Assembly: GCA_020200235.1 (NCBI GenBank)
Contig: JAIVJC010000026.1
Coordinates: forward strand, 1 to 51,059
Length of the DNA: 51,059 bases
DNA from: Acidobacteriota bacterium
GTDB taxonomy: Bacteria > Acidobacteriota > Blastocatellia > Pyrinomonadales > Pyrinomonadaceae
Direction: 5' to 3'
Each line of letters begins with the position of its first letter. The stretch's first letter is position 1. Shown here piece after piece: positions 32,148 to 39,016 of this stretch. Made by a program: the position numbers and the translations under genes. The notes below the pieces were generated by a model, which was given only the letters and a program-made list of their open reading frames with translations, made no database searches and had not been told where the DNA came from.

Positions 32148-33532
32148 CGTTCGTCGTTTGACGTCCCCTCGTATTCGTTCTTGTTGCGCGCGTTGAACTC
32201 GGTGTCGGCGAGTCGCATGGCGAGCGTGTGGGGCGTGTAGGCGAAGGGCGCGGCCCCGCCGCGGGCGGACTGGAGCGCCGTGACGAGCGCGTCCTGATCC
32301 TGGCGGAAGCGGTAGACGCTGCCGTGGCGGTTGAAGATGACGAAGAGCAGCACGTCGCCGTTCTGCGCGCGCATCTCGCCGACGAGCGCGCTCACGCCGC
32401 CGTCCGTGCGCCCGAGCGTGCCGGTCTTCCCGATGACGCTGCCGCGCGACGCCGCGTCGGTGTAACGCTTCTTCAGCGTGCCCGGATCGACGCCCGCGAC
32501 GGGCAGGATGTCCGACGGCTCGAGTTTGTGTTTCGCGAGCTCTTCGCGCAGCGCGACGTAAACTTTCATCATCGAGCGGGGCGAGAGGCGGTTGACGCCG
32601 AGCCCGCTCGTCGAGGCGAGGCGCACTTCGGAGGCGGGCAGGTTGATCTCGCGGGCGAGGAAGCCCTGCAACCCGGTCGCGCCGCCCATCATCTCGCCGA
32701 GCCGCTCCGCCATGAAGTTGTTCGAATAGCAGAGCAGGACTTTGAGCACGTCAACGAGCGCGCTCGAACGCTGCGTGAGTAAAACTGTCGCCCCGGCGGG
32801 GACGGGCGCGACGTAGACGGCGCCCATCACGGCGACGCTCGGCACGCTCGTGAAGCAAGCCTGATCCTTCTTTTCCCGGCACTCGTCGTACCACGAGCCT
32901 GTAGCCGCGGCGGGGCGGCGCGTCGAATCGAGCGTGTCGTAGAAGCGCTCGCCGGAGCGCATCGCCGAAGGGCTGAAATTCAACGTGAATCCGGGCGAGA
33001 CGATGAGATCACCCGTCACCGTTCGGATGCCGAGCTTGTTCATCTCGCGCGCGAGCGCGACGGCGTGCTCGTCGTGCAGCGAAGGGTCGCGACCCGAAAT
33101 GATGAGATCGCCCGTGAGCGTGCCGGTCGCGCGGTCGAACGTGCCGGTCGTCCAGACGGCGGTCGTGAAGCGGTAGTCGGGTCCGTAAGTCCTGAGCGCC
33201 TGGAGCGCGGTGGCCAGCTTGACGGTCGAGGCCGGGTTGAAAGTTTGATCCGCGCCCTGCTCCATGACGACCTTGCCGTCGAGCGTCGCGACGAACACGC
33301 CCTGTCGGTAGACGACGGGCGTCGGCGTCGGCGTCGGCAGCACGGAGTCGAACGAGCCCGCCGCGGGCGGGTTGACGGTCATCAGCTGCGGGACGAGGAG
33401 TGGCTTCGGCGTCGGGGTAGCCGTCGCCAGCGGCGCGGGCGCGTATGGGTCTTCCTGCGCCGCCGCGCCAGCCGCGAGGGCGAACGCGAGTGCGAGTGCG
33501 AGAAGCGCGCGATTGAAGATCAACTTCGGCAT
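32144..33532 (-). CDS. dacB: D-alanyl-D-alanine carboxypeptidase / endopeptidase (PBP4 type, family S13)
   Basis: Periplasmic peptidoglycan DD-carboxypeptidase/endopeptidase. 462 residues from the ATG at 33532. Signal peptide: hydrophobic 9-24, cleavage after AAA-Q. A Pro/Thr-rich linker follows (TATPTPKP, LPTPTPTP). Catalytic motifs: SxxK as NPASTVKLA (Ser102, Lys105), SxN as CYSNNFMAE, and KTG as GKTGTLGRTDGG. GDLIISGRDPSLHDEH is typical of S13 enzymes. The C-terminus EYEGTSNDER is encoded partly by repeat HIR5. The leader (33533-33813) is shared with the divergent glycosylase gene. TATGAT near 33594 is a possible -10 box. Confidence 0.93.
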   Translation of the reverse strand: MPKLIFNRALLALALAFALAAGAAAQEDPYAPAPLATATPTPKPLLVPQLMTVNPPAAGSFDSVLPTPTPTPVVYRQGVFVATLDGKVVMEQGADQTFNPASTVKLATALQALRTYGPDYRFTTAVWTTGTFDRATGTLTGDLIISGRDPSLHDEHAVALAREMNKLGIRTVTGDLIVSPGFTLNFSPSAMRSGERFYDTLDSTRRPAAATGSWYDECREKKDQACFTSVPSVAVMGAVYVAPVPAGATVLLTQRSSALVDVLKVLLCYSNNFMAERLGEMMGGATGLQGFLAREINLPASEVRLASTSGLGVNRLSPRSMMKVYVALREELAKHKLEPSDILPVAGVDPGTLKKRYTDAASRGSVIGKTGTLGRTDGGVSALVGEMRAQNGDVLLFVIFNRHGSVYRFRQDQDALVTALQSARGGAAPFAYTPHTLAMRLADTEFNARNKNEYEGTSNDER

Positions 33533-33738
33533 CCGTCGAACCTCAGGTCTCTTGCTCGGGGGAGTATTTAAAGCGGGGCAGTGCAATCATAGCACGGAGA
33601 GAGCCGCCTCGTTCGCGCGAAACTTTCACGGAAAGGTGCGCGCCGAATTTAGATGCCGCGGCGGGCGCCGGGGATGCAACTCGTTCGCGCCGCGCCGTCA
33701 TCGCAGCACCGAAGCGTCACGACACCCGAGCGAGTTCA

Positions 33739-33768
33739 TTGACAACGACTCGAAACGGCTCATAGTAT
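33739..33768 (+). promoter_or_regulatory. Candidate sigma-70 promoter for the Ogg2-type gene
   Basis: TTGACA (33739-33744), an 18-nt spacer and TAGTAT (33763-33768), 46 nt before the GTG start, in a divergent intergenic region. Confidence 0.5.
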
Positions 33769-33813
33769 TTTCGCAGTCAGCCGACGCCGAAGAGCCCGCG
33801 CCCGAAACTTCTC

Positions 33814-34476
33814 GTGCGACCGAATAAAGAGCCCGTCACCCTCGAAAGCGTCCGCGCCGCGCACCGCGAGCGGCGGGTCGCGGTCCGGGAACGCCTCGCG
33901 GAGTTCGACGAGCTGCGCCGCACCGCTTCGGACGAGCGGCTCTGGGAGGAGCTGGTCTACTGCATCTTCACGGCGGGCGCGTCGGCGCGCATGGGCTTGC
34001 GCTCGGTCGAGCGCGTGCGACCGCTATTGTCGTCGGGAACGCACGACGATCTCGCGGACGCGCTCACCGGCAGCCACCGCTACCCGCGCTCGCGCTCCGG
34101 CTACATCGTCGTCACGCGCGAGCACCTGAGCGAGACGTGCGGGATGCGGCTGCGCGAGCGGCTCGAATCCTTCGACGACCCTTTGGAGCGGCGCGACTGG
34201 CTCGCGCGCGAGCGGCGCATCAAGGGCTTGGGCTACAAGGAGTCGAGCCACTACCTGCGCAACGTCGGCTACCGCGGCTACGCCATCCTCGACAAGCACA
34301 TCCTGCGCTGCCTCGCGGAGCTGGGCGTCGTCGAGACGCCCGATCCGCCGACCACGCGCTCGCGCTACCTCGCCGCCGAAGAGAAGCTGCGGGGGTTCGC
34401 GCGCCGCTCGCGGATCGATTTCGACGAGCTCGACCTCGTCCTCTGGTCGATGAAGACCGGGGAGATATTGAAATGA
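33814..34476 (+). CDS. 8-oxoguanine DNA glycosylase / AP lyase, Ogg2 (archaeal) type
   Basis: Base-excision repair enzyme that removes 8-oxoG and cleaves the AP site. 220 residues with a GTG start at 33814, the only start before the conserved region. The family pattern is clear: ELVYCIFTAGASARMGLRSVE, then the helix-hairpin-helix IKGLGYKESSHYLRNVGYRGYAILDKHILR in pieces. KGLGYKESSHYLRN holds the catalytic Lys (142) and YAILDKHIL the catalytic Asp (160), as in M. jannaschii Ogg. The C-terminal LVLWSMKTGEILK matches the Ogg2 end, where the terminal Lys contacts 8-oxoG. The repeat HIR6 begins right after the stop. Confidence 0.9.
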   Translation: MRPNKEPVTLESVRAAHRERRVAVRERLAEFDELRRTASDERLWEELVYCIFTAGASARMGLRSVERVRPLLSSGTHDDLADALTGSHRYPRSRSGYIVVTREHLSETCGMRLRERLESFDDPLERRDWLARERRIKGLGYKESSHYLRNVGYRGYAILDKHILRCLAELGVVETPDPPTTRSRYLAAEEKLRGFARRSRIDFDELDLVLWSMKTGEILK

Positions 34477-34479
34477 AAT

Positions 34480-34565
34480 GATGAACGATGAACGCGGGGT
34501 GATGAACTGAAAGCATTTTGTGTTTCATCCGTTCATCGTTCATCGTTCACACTTCATCGTTCTCG
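34480..34565. repeat. Heptad inverted repeat HIR6 (unit GATGAAC)
   Basis: The core arms 34480-34493 and 34531-34544 (GATGAACGATGAAC and complement) are exact. Less regular heptamers extend both arms to about 34474 and 34565 (GATGAAGTGTGAAC-like). It fills the gap between the Ogg2 gene and the TPR/protease gene. Degraded compared with HIR4 and HIR9. Confidence 0.8.
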
Positions 34566-34579
34566 GTTTGAGGAACGCC

Positions 34580-36217
34580 ATGAGTCAAGCAACTCACAAG
34601 TTAGTTCTCGCGCTGGCGGCGGTCGTCATGTCGATGGCGGCTGGCGCCGCGCCGGGCGCGTTCGCCGCCGACAAGAAGGAGCGCTCGCGCGCGGAGCGCG
34701 CCCTGCGCGAGGGCGACTTCGCGGCGGCGGAGAAAATCTACCGCGAGCTGGTCGAGAAGGACTTGAAAGACATCCAGGCGCGGCTCGGGTTGAGCTACGC
34801 GCAGCTCAAGCAGCGCAACCTGCGCGACGCCTACGACAACGCCGCGCGCGCGCTCGCCCTCGACGCCACCTCGTCGCGCGCCCACGCCATCCTCGGCTCC
34901 GCGCTCCTCGCCACGGGCGACTTCCCGCTCTCGATCGAAGAGTTCAAGACCGCCCTCAGCTTCAACCAGAACGAGGCGCTGGCGATCGCCGGCATCTCGA
35001 TGCTCAACTTCTACGAGAACCGCGCGCAGGTCGCGCTCCTCGGCTTGCGCCGCGCCGTCGAGCTCGATCCGAACGAGCCCGACTTCGTCTTCAACTACGC
35101 CCAAGCCGCCGCGCGCTCCGAGCGTTACAAGGAGGCGGCTGACGGCTACGAGACCTTCCTGCGCATCGCCCCGCGCACCGACGCCGACCGGCGCGCGCGC
35201 ATCCGCGGGCTCATAGAATTCCTGCGCTACATCGCCGTCCAGGGGGAGCTCTACGACACGACCGGCTCGCCGCGCGTCCAGGTCGAGTTCGAGCTCGTCA
35301 ACAGCCGACCGATCATCCCCGTGCGTCTGAACGGCTCGAAGAAAGTCTTGCGCTTCGTCGTCGACACGGGCTCGGGGATGTGCGTCGTCTCGGACGCGAC
35401 GGCGCGGAGGCTCGGCATCAAGGAGGTCGCGCGCGGCGGGTTGGCGCGCGCCGTCGGCGGCGGCGGTCGCTTCGAGATCGTCTACGGCTTCCTCGACACG
35501 CTCCAGATCGGCGAGGCGCGCGTCAGCAACGTCCCCGTCTACATCCGCGAGTTTCACAACACGCAGGAGTCAGTTGACGGCTACATCGGTCTCTCCGTGC
35601 TCTCGCACTTCCTCTCGACGGTCGACTATGGCGAGCACGTCCTCTCGCTCCTGCGCGACGACGCGCGACCCGCGCTGAGCGTCGAACAGTCGTCGGCGGC
35701 GAACGCGCAGAGCGCAACGGCGACTCCGCCCGCGACGGCGCCGCGGCGCGTCTTCGAGATTCCGATCCGCTCCACTTCGAGCGGCTTCTGGAGCGGGCTC
35801 GTCCACGTCGAGGGCGTGGGCAAGCCGACCAACTTCATCATCGACACGGGCGCGACCGTCTCGGTCGTCTCCACGCAGCTCAACGAGCGCGAGGAGCTCT
35901 CGCGCTTCGAGCAGAAGTTCCGCCTGAGCGTCTACGGCGCGGCGGGCGTGACCGAGGACGTGCCGATGCTGATGCTGCCGCGCGTCTCCTTGGGCGACTA
36001 CACGCACGCGAACCTCGCGGCGGCGGTGCTCGACATGAACCCGATCAACGAGACCACCGGCTTCGAGCAGGCTGGCATCCTCGGCGGCAACATCCTGCGC
36101 TACTTCCGCGTCACGTTCGACTTCCAGCGCGCCGTCCTCCGCCTGGAGATGATCCCGAACTACACCCCCCCGCCGATCTCGAAGGAGGCGAACATCACCC
36201 CGCAGGGGCTCGAATGA
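34580..36217 (+). CDS. Exported TPR protein with two retropepsin-like aspartic protease domains
   Basis: 545 residues from the ATG at 34580 (codons upstream in the frame are repeat sequence). N-terminal signal or anchor (hydrophobic 7-30, ending AFAAD). Residues 35-215 are TPR-like helices (EGDFAAAEKIYRELVEKD; YDNAARALALDATSSRAHAILGSAL in part). Two aspartic protease halves follow. Residues 235-355 have FVVDTGSGMCVVS (DTG 262-264), GFLDTLQIG, and DGYIGLSVLSHF. Residues 390-525 have FIIDTGATVSVVS (DTG 422-424), LPRVSLGD, and AGILGGNILRYFRVTFDF. Each half has the catalytic Asp and the later hydrophobic-hydrophobic-Gly, so the chain may form an internal pepsin-like dimer. The substrate is unknown. 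The PIN gene begins 16 nt after the stop. Confidence 0.82.
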   Translation: MSQATHKLVLALAAVVMSMAAGAAPGAFAADKKERSRAERALREGDFAAAEKIYRELVEKDLKDIQARLGLSYAQLKQRNLRDAYDNAARALALDATSSRAHAILGSALLATGDFPLSIEEFKTALSFNQNEALAIAGISMLNFYENRAQVALLGLRRAVELDPNEPDFVFNYAQAAARSERYKEAADGYETFLRIAPRTDADRRARIRGLIEFLRYIAVQGELYDTTGSPRVQVEFELVNSRPIIPVRLNGSKKVLRFVVDTGSGMCVVSDATARRLGIKEVARGGLARAVGGGGRFEIVYGFLDTLQIGEARVSNVPVYIREFHNTQESVDGYIGLSVLSHFLSTVDYGEHVLSLLRDDARPALSVEQSSAANAQSATATPPATAPRRVFEIPIRSTSSGFWSGLVHVEGVGKPTNFIIDTGATVSVVSTQLNEREELSRFEQKFRLSVYGAAGVTEDVPMLMLPRVSLGDYTHANLAAAVLDMNPINETTGFEQAGILGGNILRYFRVTFDFQRAVLRLEMIPNYTPPPISKEANITPQGLE

Positions 36218-36233
36218 GGCGGGGCGCGAACGC

Positions 36234-36713
36234 ATGAAGCAGAGCCTTTATCTGGAGACCTCGGTCGTCGGCGCTTACCTCGACAACGGCGAGCCGTTCC
36301 GCCGCGACCTGACGATCCGCTGGTGGGAGCGCGAGCTGTCGGAGTACCGCGCGGTCGTCTCGCCGCTCGTCGCGCGCGAGCTGGAGCGCGTGCCGGAGCC
36401 GCACCGCACCGGCTACCTGAAACTGATCGCGCCGCTCGAACAGGTGTCCGTCTCCGAGGAGGCGGCCATCCTCGCCGAGGGCTACGTCACGCGCGGCATC
36501 TTCCACCGCAAGTACCTCGGCGACGCCCTGCACGTCGCGCTCGCCTCCGTCCACAAGATCGACTACCTCGTCACGTGGAACTTCGGCCACCTCGCGAACG
36601 TGCGCCGCCAGGCGCGCATCCGCCTCTTCAACACCGCCGCCGGTTTCTTCTCCCCGGTCATCGTCACGCCGGAGTTCCTGGTTTCCGAGTTGACAGAGCG
36701 GCGCGACTCGTGA
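36234..36713 (+). CDS. PIN-domain protein (VapC-like putative RNase)
   Basis: 159 residues. SLYLETSVVGAYLDN carries the first acidic cluster, VSPLVARELERV the second Glu, and GDALHVALASVHKIDYLVTWNFGHLAN the third and fourth acidic positions with the NFGHLAN end typical of one PIN subfamily. The typical members carry YIETSVxSY and TWNxxHIAN. Predicted Mg-dependent RNase of type II toxin-antitoxin modules. GAGGCGGGG lies 12 nt before the ATG. No antitoxin precedes it. The small gene at 36803 may be its partner. Confidence 0.8.
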   Translation: MKQSLYLETSVVGAYLDNGEPFRRDLTIRWWERELSEYRAVVSPLVARELERVPEPHRTGYLKLIAPLEQVSVSEEAAILAEGYVTRGIFHRKYLGDALHVALASVHKIDYLVTWNFGHLANVRRQARIRLFNTAAGFFSPVIVTPEFLVSELTERRDS

Positions 36714-36802
36714 AACGAAATTAAAAAAGTTATTCGCCGCGGGTCGTGAATTGATCACTTTCGATCTTGTCACAACCCGCGAATTGCGTTTTACTATCCG
36801 CG

Positions 36803-37030
36803 ATGTACCGCAAGCCGATGTTTTTGGAGTTGCTCCACGCGATCCGCGAAGAGATGTCGCGCGAGGCTGACTACGACGTGGAGCTGTTCGCCGAGATGGC
36901 GCGCACCGGCGCGCGCCCCGCGCACGGGCCCGCGCACAACCTGCGCGGCTTCCGCACGCGCGCGCCGCGCGCCGACGAGAAGATCAAGACTTTCCCGTCA
37001 ACGAAACAACGCAAACGCGCAACCAGATGA
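36803..37030 (+). CDS. Small basic protein, possible partner of the PIN gene
   Basis: 75 residues from the ATG at 36803 (the frame opens earlier but without protein-like sequence). The N-terminal part, FLELLHAIREEMSREADYDV then ELFAEMA, is amphipathic helix. It recalls the EIRxxxxxxxxYDxxxxF pattern of small proteins that accompany this PIN subfamily. The rest is Arg/Pro/Lys-rich and ends KQRKRATR. I do not recognise a family with certainty. It lies 89 nt after the PIN gene, with the imperfect inverted pair CGCGGGT/ACCCGCG (about 36736-36782) in between. Confidence 0.55.
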   Translation: MYRKPMFLELLHAIREEMSREADYDVELFAEMARTGARPAHGPAHNLRGFRTRAPRADEKIKTFPSTKQRKRATR

Positions 37031-37092
37031 GGGGTCGGGGGTCAGAGGTCAGTGAGAACAGTTCATCAACTGACCCCTGACCCCCGACCCCT
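37030..37092. repeat. Heptad inverted repeat HIR7 (unit GGGGTC-type)
   Basis: Left arm 37030-37053 reads AGGGGTC-GGGGGTC-AGAGGTC-AGT, period 7. The right arm 37069-37092 is complementary with one mismatch, and the loop is 15 nt. It separates the small basic protein (stop 37030) from the next gene. CCCCTGACCCCC also occurs at bases 2-12 of the window at the end of waaA. Confidence 0.85.
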
Positions 37093-37102
37093 TCATAATG
37101 TT

Positions 37103-37891
37103 ATGGAAGAGACTTTCGAGGCAATCGGGCTGGACGTGCCGAGCGAGAAGGACTTCAACCACCTCGCCGAGCGCGCGGGCGATCAGGGCGAGGCGACGCA
37201 GCTCCTGCGGCGCGGAGCCGTCCTGCACGGTCGCTGCTGGAAGCTGGGCGAGGGGCTCGAAGTCTGGACGGTACTCTACGAGTCGGGCACGGGCGAGATT
37301 TTTTACGCCGACTGCCGCCCCGGTTTCCGCGCGCGCTACACGCAGCGCATCAGCCCCTGGGCTCTCACAGAGTACGACGAGGAGGGCGAGGCTATCGTCC
37401 ACGGCTACTGCGACGGGACGGAGACGGAAGTGCTCTTCGAGCTGCAAAATTTAACGGAGGTCGGGCCCGAGGGCTTCCGCGCGCAGGAGCTGCACGTCGG
37501 CTTGTGCGGGCTCGCCTACCGCGCTCGCGTCTGCGCGAAGGCGGAGAGAGAGCGCTGGCAGTCGCTCGAAGCGTGCGCCCCGGCGCGCGCCGCCCACGAG
37601 AACGACTGGAGCCTGACGGGGCGCGTCATCTCCTACAAGCCGCTGCGAAACCCGCTCTCCGGCGGCGAGCTCTACTGGGCGCACCTCGACCTCGAAAGCT
37701 TCAAGCTCGAAGTCCTCATCAACCAGCGCAGTTTGCGCGGCGGCGCGCTCTCCGTCGGCGCGACGGTCGCGGCGGACGTGTGGCTGCAGGGCCACGTCCT
37801 CGACACGCGCGCCATGCGCTCGCGCTACGAGGGCATCGACGAGACTTCCACGCGCGCCGAACTGTGGCGCAGCCTGCGACGACGAAACTAG
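37103..37891 (+). CDS. Conserved-looking hypothetical protein
   Basis: 262 residues from the ATG at 37103. No family recognised. It has no signal or membrane segment. The composition is that of a real globular protein. N-terminal EETFEAIGLDVPSEKDFNHLAERAGDQG in parts resembles a short alpha/beta start. The middle is beta-rich with Trp/Tyr (GRCWKLGEGLEVWTVLYES, EIFYADCRPGFRARYTQRI) and Cys at scattered positions (RCW, DCRP, GYCDG, LCGL, RVC, ACAP). The C-terminal part has GELYWAHLDLESFKLEVLIN and ends RSLRRRN. It starts right behind HIR7 and lies 17 nt before the RelB-like gene. It is probably cytoplasmic. Confidence 0.6.
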   Translation: MEETFEAIGLDVPSEKDFNHLAERAGDQGEATQLLRRGAVLHGRCWKLGEGLEVWTVLYESGTGEIFYADCRPGFRARYTQRISPWALTEYDEEGEAIVHGYCDGTETEVLFELQNLTEVGPEGFRAQELHVGLCGLAYRARVCAKAERERWQSLEACAPARAAHENDWSLTGRVISYKPLRNPLSGGELYWAHLDLESFKLEVLINQRSLRGGALSVGATVAADVWLQGHVLDTRAMRSRYEGIDETSTRAELWRSLRRRN

Positions 37892-37908
37892 AACGGCGGG
37901 GTTTTAAG

Positions 37909-38100
37909 ATGGAAGGCATCCAATACGTGACGGACGACAAAGGGCGGAAGACCGCAGTGCTCATCGACCTTAAAAAGTTTGGTGAGCTGTGGGAAGATTT
38001 CTACGACGCCCTGATCGCGAGGCAGCGTGCCGCCGAGCCGAGGGAGTCGCTAGAGGTCGTGCGGGAAAAGTTACGGCGGCAGGGAAAACTTGATGGCTGA
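37909..38100 (+). CDS. Small antitoxin-like protein paired with RelE/ParE toxin
   Basis: 63 residues: IQYVTDDKGRKTAVLIDLKKFGELWEDFYDAL in pieces. YVTDDKGRKTAVLIDLKKF matches the beginning of Phd/RelB-like antitoxins (ITDENGKPKAVVISLEEY type), followed by a helical toxin-binding tail. The next gene starts inside its last codons (8-nt overlap). The short length and the order antitoxin-toxin are usual. Confidence 0.75.
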   Translation: MEGIQYVTDDKGRKTAVLIDLKKFGELWEDFYDALIARQRAAEPRESLEVVREKLRRQGKLDG

Positions 38101-38353
38101 CTTCGAGATCAGCTTCGCCCGCTCTGCGCGGAAAGAGTTGGAATCACTCGACGACAAGTTCGTCAATCGCATCTTCCCTAAAATTGTAGCCCTGTCGAGA
38201 CAGCCGCGCCCTGGCGGCTGTCGCAAGTTGGTGGGCGAGGAAAACCTTTGGCGCATTCGCGTCGGTGACTATCGGGTGATTTACGAGATTGACGATGCTA
38301 GACGAATCGTCGACGTAATCGCCGTCAAACATCGCAGCAAGGCTTATGATTGA
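38093..38353 (+). CDS. RelE/ParE-family toxin
   Basis: 86 residues from the ATG at 38093 (a TTG lies one codon before). FEISFARSARKELESLD, LVGEENLWRIRVGDYRVIYEIDDA and VDVIAVKHRSKAY are the RelE/ParE plan: two helices, then a beta sheet with the conserved R-x-G-x-Y-R-V-I-Y. His/Arg near the end (KHRSKAYD) is as in mRNA-cleaving RelE relatives. It forms a type II module with the gene before it. Confidence 0.88.
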   Translation: MADFEISFARSARKELESLDDKFVNRIFPKIVALSRQPRPGGCRKLVGEENLWRIRVGDYRVIYEIDDARRIVDVIAVKHRSKAYD

Positions 38354-38410
38354 GATCGGTGACTCTGGTTATTCTCCGAATCCCGACTTGGTAAAGGTTT
38401 CGACAAATAA

Positions 38411-39016
38411 ATGCGCGCCGCGAAACGTCTCGCCCTCGTCCTAGCCTTCCTCACACTCGTCGCGGCGGTCGGGCTCTACTTCTTCAACCAGTTCTGGATT
38501 CACCGCTTCGACGAGATCATCGTGCGGCAGGCGCGCATCTACCGCCTCGACCCGCTCCTCGTTTGGAGCGTCGTCTACGAGGAGACCTACTTCCGACCGT
38601 GGAAGAAAGGCGAGGCGGGCGAGATCGGGCTCATGCAGGTGACGCCCACCGTCGGCAGGGAGTGGGCGGAGGAGACCGGGATGCGCGATCTCGCGCGCGC
38701 GATGGAGCGCGACCCCGCGTCCGTCCTCGCAGACCCCGAACGCAACATTCAGGTCGGCTGCTGGTACCTGGAAAAAATCTCGAAGGACTACCGCGGCACG
38801 CCCGGCGCGGAGGCGCACGTCCTCGCCGCCTACAACGCCGGACCGACGCGCGCCGTCGAGTGGAACCGCGTGCCCGCCGACAGAGCGCCGCTCACCCCCG
38901 AGCAGTTCATCGCGCGCATCGACTACCCGACGACGCGCGCCTACGTCACCTCGATCCTCGCGCGCTACCGCAAGGCGCGCGAAGAGCGCGACGCGCGCGG
39001 CGGAGGCAAGCGTTGA
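38411..39016 (+). CDS. Membrane-anchored lytic transglycosylase (SLT domain)
   Basis: Cleaves peptidoglycan glycan strands with 1,6-anhydroMurNAc formation. 201 residues: one N-terminal anchor (7-26), then the SLT fold at about 33-190. VVYEETYFRP holds the catalytic Glu (Glu58 by alignment), then GEIGLMQVTP, NIQVGCWYLEKI and VLAAYNAGPTRAVEW. Short for the family and without extra domains. The stop TGA overlaps the TTG start of the MFS gene (TTGA). Confidence 0.9.
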   Translation: MRAAKRLALVLAFLTLVAAVGLYFFNQFWIHRFDEIIVRQARIYRLDPLLVWSVVYEETYFRPWKKGEAGEIGLMQVTPTVGREWAEETGMRDLARAMERDPASVLADPERNIQVGCWYLEKISKDYRGTPGAEAHVLAAYNAGPTRAVEWNRVPADRAPLTPEQFIARIDYPTTRAYVTSILARYRKAREERDARGGGKR

